Origin: DASZCR01 sp035942915 | Lineage (GTDB): Bacteria; Acidobacteriota; Blastocatellia; Pyrinomonadales; Pyrinomonadaceae | DNA: 13,632 bases | NCBI GenBank assembly: GCA_035942915.1 | Contig: DASZCR010000252.1 | Span: forward strand, 1 to 13,632 | Direction: 5' to 3' | Shown: in pieces, positions 7,268 through 13,632 of the stretch | Layout: every line of letters starts with the position of its first letter | Numbering within the stretch: the first letter of the stretch is position 1 | Notes under the pieces: model-generated | The model's input: only the letters and a program-made list of their open reading frames with translations | Told to the model about the DNA's origin: nothing | Database searches by the model: none | Position numbers and translations under genes: made by a program

Positions 7268-7964
7268 AGCGCCGTCGGCACGCTTCGACGAAGAGGCGGA
7301 CGACAAACCCGTCCGCTACATCATCCAGAATCTCGAACGCACTTACGGCGTGCCCGTCAACTCACGCGCGCCGCGCACGGTTGACCCGCTCGACATGCTC
7401 GTCCATGTCATTCTCTCGCAGGCGACGAGCGACACGAACAGCGAGCGCACCTTCGCGGCGCTCAAGCAGCGTTTCCCGACGTGGGAGGCCGTCTTGCGCG
7501 CGCGTCCCTCGACGCTCGCCGAGACGATACGAGCGGGCGGCCTCGCCAACCAGAAGGCGGCCGTCATCCGCGACCTGCTGCGCCAGATTCAAGAGCGACA
7601 CGGCGCACTGACGCTCGCCTTTCTCCACGACATGCCGACCGAGGAGGCCGCGCGCTACCTCTCCGAATTTCGCGGCATCGGCCCCAAGACCATCGCCTGT
7701 ACGCTCCTCTTCGCCTGTCACAAAGAGACCTTCCCGCTCGACACGCACATCTTCCGCATCCTGCGCCGCGTCGGCCTCATCCCGGCGAAGACCTCCGACA
7801 CGCGCGCACACGAACTGATGAACCGCCTCGTCCCCGCAGGCAAGTTCTACTCCTTCCACGTCAACCTCATCCGTCATGGCCGCAAACTATGTCGCCCACG
7901 CGACCCCCTCTGCGACCTCTGCCCCATCGTCGAATACTGCGACTACGGCCACACGAGAATATGA
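7224..7964 (+). CDS. nth: Endonuclease III, DNA glycosylase/AP lyase with 4Fe-4S cluster
   Basis: This encodes 246 aa, somewhat longer than the roughly 210-aa enterobacterial enzyme because of an N-terminal extension. The enzyme removes oxidised pyrimidines from DNA and cleaves the abasic site (base excision repair). The helix-hairpin-helix FRGIGPKT carries the catalytic lysine (Lys155), and PLDTHIFR carries the catalytic aspartate (Asp173). The C-terminal iron-sulfur loop is perfect C-x6-C-x2-C-x5-C (Cys223, 230, 233, 239). The only plausible start is the ATG at 7224, inside the end of bshA: no other ATG, GTG or TTG occurs in frame until the GTG at 7350 (Gly-Val-Pro), which would cost conserved sequence. 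The 44-nt overlap and lack of a ribosome site suggest translation coupled to bshA. Transcription probably ends in hairpin element B. Confidence 0.95.
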   Translation: MSASSPRRKTDKQAEAPSARFDEEADDKPVRYIIQNLERTYGVPVNSRAPRTVDPLDMLVHVILSQATSDTNSERTFAALKQRFPTWEAVLRARPSTLAETIRAGGLANQKAAVIRDLLRQIQERHGALTLAFLHDMPTEEAARYLSEFRGIGPKTIACTLLFACHKETFPLDTHIFRILRRVGLIPAKTSDTRAHELMNRLVPAGKFYSFHVNLIRHGRKLCRPRDPLCDLCPIVEYCDYGHTRI

Positions 7965-7979
7965 CGCGAGAGAAAGATT

Positions 7980-8082
7980 GTGATAGGTGATAGGACTAGA
8001 GTGATAGGTGATAAGTGATAGGTGATAGGAAGAAGACAGGTTCTATCCTATCACCTATCACCTATCAGCAATCACCTGTCAG
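7980..8082. repeat. Heptamer-armed hairpin element B between convergent nth and the FKBP gene
   Basis: Seven back-to-back heptamers run from 7980 to 8028 (mostly gtgatag, with one gactaga and one gtgataa). The strongest stem pairs 8001-8029 with 8047-8075 (26 of 29 positions). The 17-nt loop (8030-8046) matches the loop of element D at 14 of 17 positions, including an 11-nt identical start (aagaagacagg). The right arm continues as ctatcac-type heptamers to 8082 and nearly abuts the stop codon (8090-8092) of the FKBP gene. It probably serves as a two-way terminator, although no T-run is present. Confidence 0.8.
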
Positions 8083-8089
8083 TGCTCTC

Positions 8090-8524
8090 TTATCCGGCGT
8101 TGCCGACGAGTGTGAGGTCGAAGGTGAGTGTGCGACCGGCGAGGGGGTGGTTGCCGTCGATGGTGACGTGTGTCTCGGTGACTTCGGTGATGACGATTTC
8201 GAGTTGCTGGCCGTCTGCAAGCGGGAGCAGGAGGTTCATGCCGACCTGCGGCTCGACGGGGAAGCGCGCGTGCTCGCGCGCAAGCGAGGTGATGAGGCTT
8301 TCGTGGCGCGGCCCGTAGGCGTCGTCCGGTTCAATCTCGACGCGCTTGGCTTCGCCGACGCGCATTCCCAGAATGGCCTGCTCGAAGCCGGGGATGACCT
8401 GTCCCGTCCCCAGTGTGAATTCCAGCGGCTCGCCGCCCTCTGAACTGTCGAAGACCTCTCCGTCCTCGAAGCGCCCCGTATAATGCACGCGCACGGTGTC
8501 GCCGTTTTTCGCTGGCTCTGTCAT
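8090..8524 (-). CDS. SlyD-like FKBP-type peptidyl-prolyl cis-trans isomerase
   Basis: This encodes 144 aa from the ATG at 8522-8524. A longer frame to 8632 exists, but its extra 36 residues look non-coding, and the chosen start has GGAG 5 nt upstream and matches the family's first strand. The FKBP core has VRVHYTGRFEDGEVFDSS (about residues 11-28), GTGQVIPGFEQAILGM (39-54), and E-x-P-x-D-A-Y-G-P-R (to residue 73). The following segment (about 74-125) corresponds to the insert-in-flap chaperone domain of SlyD-type proteins, and the C-terminus HPLAGRTLTFDLTLV returns to the FKBP fold. Such proteins speed proline isomerisation and assist folding in the cytoplasm. The histidine-rich metal-binding tail of enterobacterial SlyD is absent. 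The gene is convergent with nth and divergent from the first vWA gene (134-nt gap). Confidence 0.93.
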   Translation of the reverse strand: MTEPAKNGDTVRVHYTGRFEDGEVFDSSEGGEPLEFTLGTGQVIPGFEQAILGMRVGEAKRVEIEPDDAYGPRHESLITSLAREHARFPVEPQVGMNLLLPLADGQQLEIVITEVTETHVTIDGNHPLAGRTLTFDLTLVGNAG

Positions 8525-8658
8525 AATCACTCCGTTTCGTCTGTTCGGCTTGTTCCCGCGAAGCATCGCACATCCACTTTTGAAATGCCAGCGAAGCTCA
8601 CGCGCGGACTGCGCGCGCGCACGCGTTCCCATGCGAAAGAGCGCAAGGAGAAATTCTC

Positions 8659-10995
8659 ATGAAGACAACATCCTCGCATGCCGTCGCCGCGACGATGCTC
8701 GCTTCGCTCCTCTGCCTGCTGCCTCCGCCGCGCGCGTCGCACGCGCAGGAAGTCTCGAAGCCTGTCGCGCACGCGACTCAGCAACAGAGCGTCACGCCTT
8801 ACGATGACGAGGTGGTACGCATCACGTCGAATCTCGTGCAGATTGATGCGACCGTCAGAGACAAGGACGGCCGCCCCGTCACAGACCTTCGCGCCGAAGA
8901 CTTCGAGGTGCTCGAAGACGGCCGCCCGCAGCAAATCACCAATCTCTCTTACGTCGCGCTCGACGCCGCGCCTGTCACCGCTTCAGAGGCCGCGCGTCGC
9001 GCCGACGCGTCGCGCACGGCGAACGCGGAGAAGACGGGCGCAGAGGTTGCTCCGCCTCCGCCGTCTGCGCGCCTGCGCCCCGGACAGGTGCGGCGCACGG
9101 TGGCGCTCGTCGTTGACGACCTCGGTCTCTCGTTTGAGAGCATCGCCTCGGCGCGTGCATCTCTGCGTAAGTTCGTTGACGAGCAGATGCAGCCGGGCGA
9201 CCTCGTCGCCGTCGTCCGCACAAGCGCGGGCGTCGGCGCGCTTCAGCAGTTCACTTCCGAGAAGCGCCTGCTCTATGCGGCCATCGAGCGCGTGCGCTGG
9301 TATCCGCCGGGACGCGGCGGAGTGGGCGCGTTTGCCGCCATCGAGAAAGACCTCGTCAGCGAGTCGAACAACACGGCGGCCACCATCCGCGCCAACACGA
9401 CAGACCGCGCCACCTATACAGGCATGACGGCGGCCGGGACGATGAACCTGCCAGACCAATCGACGAGCATCCTCGACCTGCGCGACACGAACGACCTGAC
9501 CGACCGTTACCGCGAAGAGCTCTTCGCCTCCGGCACGCTCGGCGCGCTCAACTTCGTCGTGCGCGGACTCAAAGAGTTGCCCGGCCGCAAATCCGTCGTG
9601 CTCTACTCGGACAGCATCCCCATCTTTCGCAAGGATGGCAAAAGCGAGCGCGTGCTCGAAACCCTGCGGCGTCTGGTCGATGTCGCAAACCGCGCCTCGG
9701 TTGTCATCTATTCGGTAGACGCGCGCGGCCTGCAATCGCTTGCGCTGACGGGTGCGGACAACACTTCGGCCATGACGCGAAGCTCGCAAATCCGCGCGGC
9801 CGTCGCCGAACGCGGCGCGAACTACTTCGAGTCGCAGAACGGATTGAGCTATCTGGCAGAGCAGACGGGCGGCCTCCTGATACACAACACGAACGACGTG
9901 GCCGAAGGCGTCCGCCTCGCGCTGCAAGACCAGCAGGGCTATTACCTCATCGGCTACCGACCCGAAGACGCGACCTTCGACCCGCAGACCGGCGCGCGTC
10001 GTTTCCACGAGTTGACCGTCCGCGTTAAGCGTCCGAATCTGCGCGTCCGCACGCGCAACGGCTTCTACGGTTTCACGGAAGATGAGGCGGCGCGTCCCTT
10101 GCGCGCCTCGCGCGCCGCGCAGTTGCAGGGCGCGATAAATTCTCCCTTCTCGTCGGGCGCGCTGCCCCTGCGCATGACCTCGCTCTTTGCAGACGACCCG
10201 CAGACAGGCTCTTTCATGCGCTCGCTCGTCCACCTCGACGCCCGCTCTCTGACCTTCGACAAGCAACCCGACGGCTCTTATCGCTCGACCATCGACGTGC
10301 TCGCCCTGACCTACGGAGACGATGGACGCGTCGTCAATCAGGTTGACCGTACCGACACCGTAACGGTCGCCGCCGACCGTTATGAAAACGTCCTGCGTCA
10401 CGGCCTCGTCTATCTCGTCAACGTTCCGGCCGCGCGTCCCGGCGCATATCAACTGCGGCTCGCCGTGCGCGATGCGGCGACGGAGCGCGTCGGCTCTGCG
10501 AGCCAGTTTGTCGAAGTGCCGAACCTCTCAGACAAACGGCTCGCCCTCTCAGGCATCGTGCTCAGCGGAAACGACCTCCCTGTTGCTGCGCCGACCGGCG
10601 GCGTCGTGACGAGCTATACGGGCAGCCTCTTCGGCGGCGCGGGCGCGCTTGAGCCTGACCCGCAATCCGGCCCCGCCATCCGCAGACTCCGTGCCGGAGC
10701 GGAACTGTTCTACAATTTCGCCGTCTACAACGCACGCTCCGCCAATGGTCAGACGCGCCTCGAATCGCAGGTACGCATGTTCCGCGACGGCCGCCTGATG
10801 TTTACGGGCAAGGCCATGCCGGTCGAGGTCGGCGCGCAGGCAGACGCCTCGCACCTGCTGGCCGGAGGGCGCATGAAACTGAGCGCGCAGGCCGCGCCCG
10901 GCGAGTACGTCTTCCAACTCGTCGTCACAGACCGGCAAGACGCATCGAAGCCGCGCGTCGCCTCGCAGTGGATAGATTTCGAGATTGTTAAGTAG
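8659..10995 (+). CDS. Secreted VWFA-related acidobacterial-type protein, first copy
   Basis: This encodes 778 aa. It has a signal peptide with probable cleavage at SHA|Q (residue 29). An N-terminal beta domain follows (VRITSNLVQIDATVRDKDGRPVTDL, FEVLEDGRPQQI), then a von Willebrand factor A-like domain from about residue 147 to 390 (RRTVALVVDDLGLSFES; ALNFVVRGLKELPGRKSVVLYSD; RASVVIYSVDARGL). After it come YYLIGYRPEDATFDPQTGARRF and NGFYGFTEDEA, and a beta-rich C-terminal half of unknown fold. This arrangement matches the 'VWFA-related Acidobacterial domain' family (TIGR03436); its molecular role is unknown. The first metal-site motif is degenerate: DDLGLS at about 153-158 instead of D-x-S-x-S. 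The later acidic residue is in YSDSIP rather than the usual (S/T)DG. The start ATG has an AAGGAG ribosome site about 9 nt upstream. The TAG stop's last base begins hairpin element C. Confidence 0.92.
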   Translation: MKTTSSHAVAATMLASLLCLLPPPRASHAQEVSKPVAHATQQQSVTPYDDEVVRITSNLVQIDATVRDKDGRPVTDLRAEDFEVLEDGRPQQITNLSYVALDAAPVTASEAARRADASRTANAEKTGAEVAPPPPSARLRPGQVRRTVALVVDDLGLSFESIASARASLRKFVDEQMQPGDLVAVVRTSAGVGALQQFTSEKRLLYAAIERVRWYPPGRGGVGAFAAIEKDLVSESNNTAATIRANTTDRATYTGMTAAGTMNLPDQSTSILDLRDTNDLTDRYREELFASGTLGALNFVVRGLKELPGRKSVVLYSDSIPIFRKDGKSERVLETLRRLVDVANRASVVIYSVDARGLQSLALTGADNTSAMTRSSQIRAAVAERGANYFESQNGLSYLAEQTGGLLIHNTNDVAEGVRLALQDQQGYYLIGYRPEDATFDPQTGARRFHELTVRVKRPNLRVRTRNGFYGFTEDEAARPLRASRAAQLQGAINSPFSSGALPLRMTSLFADDPQTGSFMRSLVHLDARSLTFDKQPDGSYRSTIDVLALTYGDDGRVVNQVDRTDTVTVAADRYENVLRHGLVYLVNVPAARPGAYQLRLAVRDAATERVGSASQFVEVPNLSDKRLALSGIVLSGNDLPVAAPTGGVVTSYTGSLFGGAGALEPDPQSGPAIRRLRAGAELFYNFAVYNARSANGQTRLESQVRMFRDGRLMFTGKAMPVEVGAQADASHLLAGGRMKLSAQAAPGEYVFQLVVTDRQDASKPRVASQWIDFEIVK

Positions 10996-11046
10996 TAGTT
11001 GGTCAATGGTAGATGGAAACCGCTGTCGCCCATCTGCCATTCACTA
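10995..11046 (+). repeat. Heptamer-armed hairpin element C between the two vWA genes
   Basis: The left arm starts at the G of the preceding TAG stop and reads gtagttg-gtcaatg-gtagatg. The stem pairs 11000-11016 with 11030-11046 (14 of 17 positions). The 13-nt loop (11017-11029) holds AAACCGCTGTC, sharing CTGTC with elements A, B and D. The stem ends 15 nt before the ATG of the second vWA gene, so it lies in that gene's translation-initiation region. No clear Shine-Dalgarno sequence is visible. It is the shortest and most degenerate of the four elements. Confidence 0.6.
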
Positions 11047-11061
11047 TCCGGCAATTTGATT

Positions 11062-13332
11062 ATGAAACTCAGAAACTCTCTCGCGTCGCTCTCTTGCCTC
11101 CTCGTCGCCTGCTTGCTGCTCACGACTTTCAACGTCGCCGGTCAACAGCCGCAGCCTGCGCCGACTACGCAGACACAGACGCAAGCCCCGCCGTCGCAGC
11201 CCGCCACGTCGCAGGATGATGACGAGGTCGTCCGCATCACGTCGAATCTCGTGCAGGTGGACGCCGTCTTTCTCGACCGCGAGGGCAAACTCGTGACCGA
11301 CATCCGACCCGAAGAGGTCGAGATTTTAGAGAACGGCAAGCCACAGGCCATCACCAACTTCTCTTTCGTCTCGCTCGCACCGGCGGCTGCTGCTGCGCGC
11401 ACGCCGACGCCCGCGCCCGCACAGAGAGCGACGGCCGCGCCCGTCCCGCCCGTGCGCCTGCGTCCCGAACAGGTGCGACGCACCGTGGCGCTCGTCGTCG
11501 ACGACCTCGGCCTTTCGTTCGAGAGCACGCACTTCGTCCGGCGCGCTCTGCGCAAGTTCGTCGATGAACAGATGCAGCCGGGCGACCTCGTCGCCATCAT
11601 CCGCACCGGCGCAGGCATGGGCGCGCTGCAACAGTTCACCTCCAACAAGCAGCAACTCTACGCCGCCATCGAGCGCGTGCGTTGGAATCCTTCAGGACGC
11701 GGGCGCATCAACGCCTTCATGCCCATCGCCTCCGACCCGCTCGCGCGCGCCGAGGCGCAGAACAGTTCGACGCGCGGCGGCCCCGGCCGCAGCGCAGGCG
11801 AGTCGGCCAACGCCATCGAAGAGCTCGAACAGTTCCGCGAAGACCTCTTTGCCGTCGGCACGCTCGGCGCGCTCAACTTCGTCGTGCGCGGCCTGCGCGA
11901 ACTGCCCGGACGCAAATCCGTCGTCCTCTTGTCCGACGGCTTCCGCATTTTCAACCGCGACAACACGGAGCAGACGCGCCGCACGCTCGACGCGCTGCAA
12001 CGCCTGACAGACCTCGCCAATCGCGCCTCAGTCGTCATCTACACCATCGACGCGCGCGGCCTCATGACGACCGGCTTGACGGCTGCCGACGACGTGTCCG
12101 GGCTGTCGGAACAGGATATTCGCCAGAAACTTTCCGAGCGTTCTGAGGAACTGTTTGAGACGCAGAGCGCGCTCAACTATCTGGCGCGACAGACGGGCGG
12201 CTTCGGCGTCCGCAACACGAACGACATCAGTCGCGGCGTCGAACGCGTGCTCGAAGACCAATCGGGCTACTATCTCATCGCCTACCGGCCGGACGACGCG
12301 ACCTTCGACCCGCAGACCGGCCGCCGTCGTTTCAACCGGCTCGAACTGCGCGTAAAGCGACCCGGCGTGCGCTATCGCACGCGCACAGGTTTTTATGGGT
12401 TCACGGATGAGGAGGCGCGTCCACAGCGTCCGCGCACGCGCGACGAGCAACTGCTGGCGGCCATCACGTCGCCTTTCTCGACGGGCGGCGTGCGCCTGCG
12501 TCTGACCTCCTTCGTCGGCAACGTCGAGCAAGGCTCTTATGTCCGCTCGTGGCTCTACATCGACGCCAACGACCTGACCTTCAGACGCCAGCCCGACGGC
12601 ACGCACACTTCGACCATCGACGTGGTTGCTATCACCTTCGGCGACAACGGGCAGATAGTTGACCAGGTCGGGCGCACTCATAGCCTGACCCTGAGCGAGG
12701 CGGGCTACCGGCTCGCGCTGCGCGACGGCATCCTCTACAACATGACCGTCCCGGTGAAGAAGCCGGGCGCATATCAGTTGCGCACGGCCTTGCGCGACAC
12801 GGCGACCGAGCGCGTCGGCTCTGCCAGCCAGTTCGTCGAAGTGCCGGACGTGAACAAGAACCGCCTGACGCTCTCAAGCGTCGTCGTCAACGGCATCGAC
12901 CCGGCAGCCGCCTCTGGGGCGACGACGGGGCAGACGCCTCCGGCCGCTGCCGCTGCGCCGCCTGCCGACGGTGCGGCGGACGGCGCAGACCCGCAGGCGA
13001 GTCCGGCCGTGCGCCGCTTCCGTTCGGGGATGGTGATGCAAATCGGCTATCAAATCTACAACGCGCGACTCGACAAGACGACGCGGCAGCCGAAAGTCGA
13101 AACACAGGTGCGACTCTTCCGCGATGGTCAGGAGGTCTTTGCCGGACGCCCCATGCCGCTCGCCGTCGAAGGACAGACAGACCTCAAGCGTCTACAAGCA
13201 GGCTCCGTCCTCCGACTCGGCGCGCAGATGCCGCCCGGCGAGTACGTCCTCCAAGTCGTCGTCACCGACACGCTCGCCAAAGAGAAGCAGCGCACGGCGA
13301 CACAGTGGATAGATTTTGAGATAGTGAAATAG
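11062..13332 (+). CDS. Secreted VWFA-related acidobacterial-type protein, second copy
   Basis: This encodes 756 aa from the ATG at 11062. The frame can be extended to a TTG at 10999, but that would put hairpin element C inside the gene and destroy the signal peptide. The signal peptide is MKLRNSLASLSCLLVACLLL..., with probable cleavage at VAG|Q (residue 27). A Gln/Pro/Thr-rich linker follows. The N-terminal beta domain (VRITSNLVQVDAVFLDREGKLV), the vWA-like domain (DDLGLSFES at 147-155; ELPGRKSVVLLSDGF) and the beta-rich C-terminus are collinear with the upstream gene and very similar, most strongly around LRKFVDEQMQPGDLVA and GTLGALNFVVRGL. This copy keeps a normal SDG in the vWA core where the first has SDS. 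It also has an Ala/Pro/Gly-rich insert near the C-terminus (about 614-645). The spacing of 66 nt suggests cotranscription with the first copy. Function is unknown. Confidence 0.92.
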   Translation: MKLRNSLASLSCLLVACLLLTTFNVAGQQPQPAPTTQTQTQAPPSQPATSQDDDEVVRITSNLVQVDAVFLDREGKLVTDIRPEEVEILENGKPQAITNFSFVSLAPAAAAARTPTPAPAQRATAAPVPPVRLRPEQVRRTVALVVDDLGLSFESTHFVRRALRKFVDEQMQPGDLVAIIRTGAGMGALQQFTSNKQQLYAAIERVRWNPSGRGRINAFMPIASDPLARAEAQNSSTRGGPGRSAGESANAIEELEQFREDLFAVGTLGALNFVVRGLRELPGRKSVVLLSDGFRIFNRDNTEQTRRTLDALQRLTDLANRASVVIYTIDARGLMTTGLTAADDVSGLSEQDIRQKLSERSEELFETQSALNYLARQTGGFGVRNTNDISRGVERVLEDQSGYYLIAYRPDDATFDPQTGRRRFNRLELRVKRPGVRYRTRTGFYGFTDEEARPQRPRTRDEQLLAAITSPFSTGGVRLRLTSFVGNVEQGSYVRSWLYIDANDLTFRRQPDGTHTSTIDVVAITFGDNGQIVDQVGRTHSLTLSEAGYRLALRDGILYNMTVPVKKPGAYQLRTALRDTATERVGSASQFVEVPDVNKNRLTLSSVVVNGIDPAAASGATTGQTPPAAAAAPPADGAADGADPQASPAVRRFRSGMVMQIGYQIYNARLDKTTRQPKVETQVRLFRDGQEVFAGRPMPLAVEGQTDLKRLQAGSVLRLGAQMPPGEYVLQVVVTDTLAKEKQRTATQWIDFEIVK

Positions 13333-13450
13333 TGATAGAACAAGAGTGATAGGTGATGGGTGATAGGTGTTAAGAAGAAGACAGGCTTTCTCCTATCACC
13401 CATCACCCATCACCTATCACTCCCTTCTTATCACCTAGCACTTATCACTT
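13332..13450 (+). repeat. Heptamer-armed hairpin element D downstream of the second vWA gene
   Basis: The left arm begins at the G of the TAG stop: gtgatag-aacaaga-gtgatag-gtgatgg-gtgatag-gtgttaa. The core stem pairs 13344-13374 with 13392-13422 (28 of 31 positions) and can be extended to 13332 with 13434 (about 35 of 43). The 17-nt loop (13375-13391) is nearly the same as in element B. The variant unit gtgatgg in the left arm is matched by ccatcac in the right arm. Further degenerate units (ttatcac, ctagcac, ttatcac) run on to about 13448, close to the next ATG at 13459. Confidence 0.8.
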
Positions 13451-13458
13451 GAGAGCTT

Positions 13459-13632
13459 ATGCCCCTTCTGTTCGCTTTAACGCTCTTTGTGAGCGCGGTG
13501 TTGTTGTTCTGGGTACAGCCGTTGATTGCGAAGATGCTGCTGCCGCTGCTTGGGGGGACGCCTGCCGTGTGGAACACGTGCATGTTGTTCTTTCAGGGGA
13601 TGCTGCTCGCGGGCTACGGCTACGTGCTGCTG
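13459..13632 (+). CDS. Membrane protein related to the fused membrane/spermidine-synthase-like family (3' end outside window)
   Basis: The frame is open for 58 codons from the ATG at 13459 to the window end. It begins with a hydrophobic helix (PLLFALTLFVSAVLLFWVQPLIAKMLLP), then LLGGTPAVWNTCMLFFQ and a second hydrophobic stretch (GMLLAGYGYVLL). The combination F-x-V-Q-P-x-x-x-K-M-x-L-P-x-L-G-G-x-P-x-V-W-N-T is typical of the N-terminal membrane half of proteins annotated as spermidine synthase-like or fused MFS/spermidine synthase, where membrane helices precede a methyltransferase-like domain. Only the first two helices are visible, so the enzymatic half cannot be judged. GAGAG about 4 nt upstream is a weak ribosome site. 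It follows the vWA gene and hairpin element D in the same direction. Confidence 0.75.
   Translation, partial: MPLLFALTLFVSAVLLFWVQPLIAKMLLPLLGGTPAVWNTCMLFFQGMLLAGYGYVLL

Noticed and set aside
7980..8082. CRISPR array or minisatellite reading of the heptamer repeats
   Set aside because: Units are 7 nt without spacers, arms are inverted around a loop and no cas genes are present. The structure is a hairpin repeat, not CRISPR.
8601..8617. CGCGCG-N5-CGCGCG palindrome between the FKBP and first vWA genes
   Set aside because: Alternating CG runs are common in this genome's composition, so this short palindrome is not distinguishable from background.
8525..8632. N-terminal extension of the FKBP protein to 8632
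   Set aside because: The extra residues have no FKBP similarity, and a good ribosome site precedes the ATG at 8524.
8983..10452. Minus-strand open frame of 489 codons opposite the first vWA gene (also 12028-12681 opposite the second)
   Set aside because: The vWA reading frames are clearly the coding ones by family resemblance and paralogy; the antisense frames show only complementary codon bias.
10999..11061. Upstream TTG start adding 21 residues to the second vWA protein
   Set aside because: It would lie in hairpin element C and bury the signal peptide internally; the ATG at 11062 gives a normal export signal.
11104..11112. Lipobox-like L-V-A-C (Cys17) in the second vWA signal peptide
   Set aside because: The hydrophobic core continues after the Cys, and a standard cleavage site VAG|Q follows, so a signal peptidase I substrate is more likely than a lipoprotein.
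13332..13450. MITE or insertion-sequence remnant for the hairpin elements
   Set aside because: I see no target-site duplication, no transposase fragment, and no fixed terminal sequence shared between elements A, C and B/D. Dispersal by a transposase in trans remains possible but unsupported.

Overview
The window looks like a chromosomal segment of a GC-rich Gram-negative-type bacterium, most plausibly an Acidobacteriota (perhaps the Blastocatellia/Pyrinomonadales side). The reasons are two tandem secreted proteins of the 'VWFA-related acidobacterial domain' type, bacillithiol genes of the bshA/bshB1 type, and the overall codon style. This assignment is inference; no rRNA or other phylogenetic marker is present. 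I see no tRNA, rRNA, insertion sequence, phage gene or CRISPR array.

Layout. 1-689 (+): 3' part of bshB1 (bacillithiol deacetylase), ending in a symmetric hairpin shared with the convergent genes that follow. 771-4745 (-): two tandem, clearly paralogous, secreted helical proteins of unknown function, 30 nt apart. 4746-5148: gene-free leader with a candidate promoter, plus the terminator of the next gene. 5149-5730 (-): Nfu-type Fe-S carrier. 5731-6121: divergent regulatory region with a good sigma70-like promoter and a long, highly structured leader for bshA. 6122-7267 (+): bshA. 7224-7964 (+): nth (endonuclease III), overlapping bshA by 44 nt. 8090-8524 (-): SlyD-like FKBP prolyl isomerase. 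8659-10995 and 11062-13332 (+): two tandem paralogous secreted vWA proteins. 13459 to the end (+): N-terminus of a membrane protein resembling the fused membrane/spermidine-synthase-like family.

How the genes may work together. bshA makes GlcNAc-malate and bshB1 deacetylates it, so two of the three bacillithiol steps lie about 5.4 kb apart; bshC is not here. The Nfu carrier (divergent from bshA) and Nth (a 4Fe-4S enzyme overlapping bshA) give this part an iron-sulfur/thiol-redox flavour. The remaining large genes encode exported proteins in two independent tandem duplications.

Most notable finding. Four intergenic hairpins (6045-6116, 7980-8082, 10995-11046, 13332-13450) share one architecture. 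Their arms are built from degenerate tandem heptamers beginning with GT, and their loops of 13-21 nt carry a shared core (GAA..., then CTGTC). Heptamer sequences differ between elements while the loop core is retained. Each element touches a stop codon or start codon. This is a candidate dispersed hairpin-repeat family, possibly acting as terminator, attenuator or RNA-stability element.
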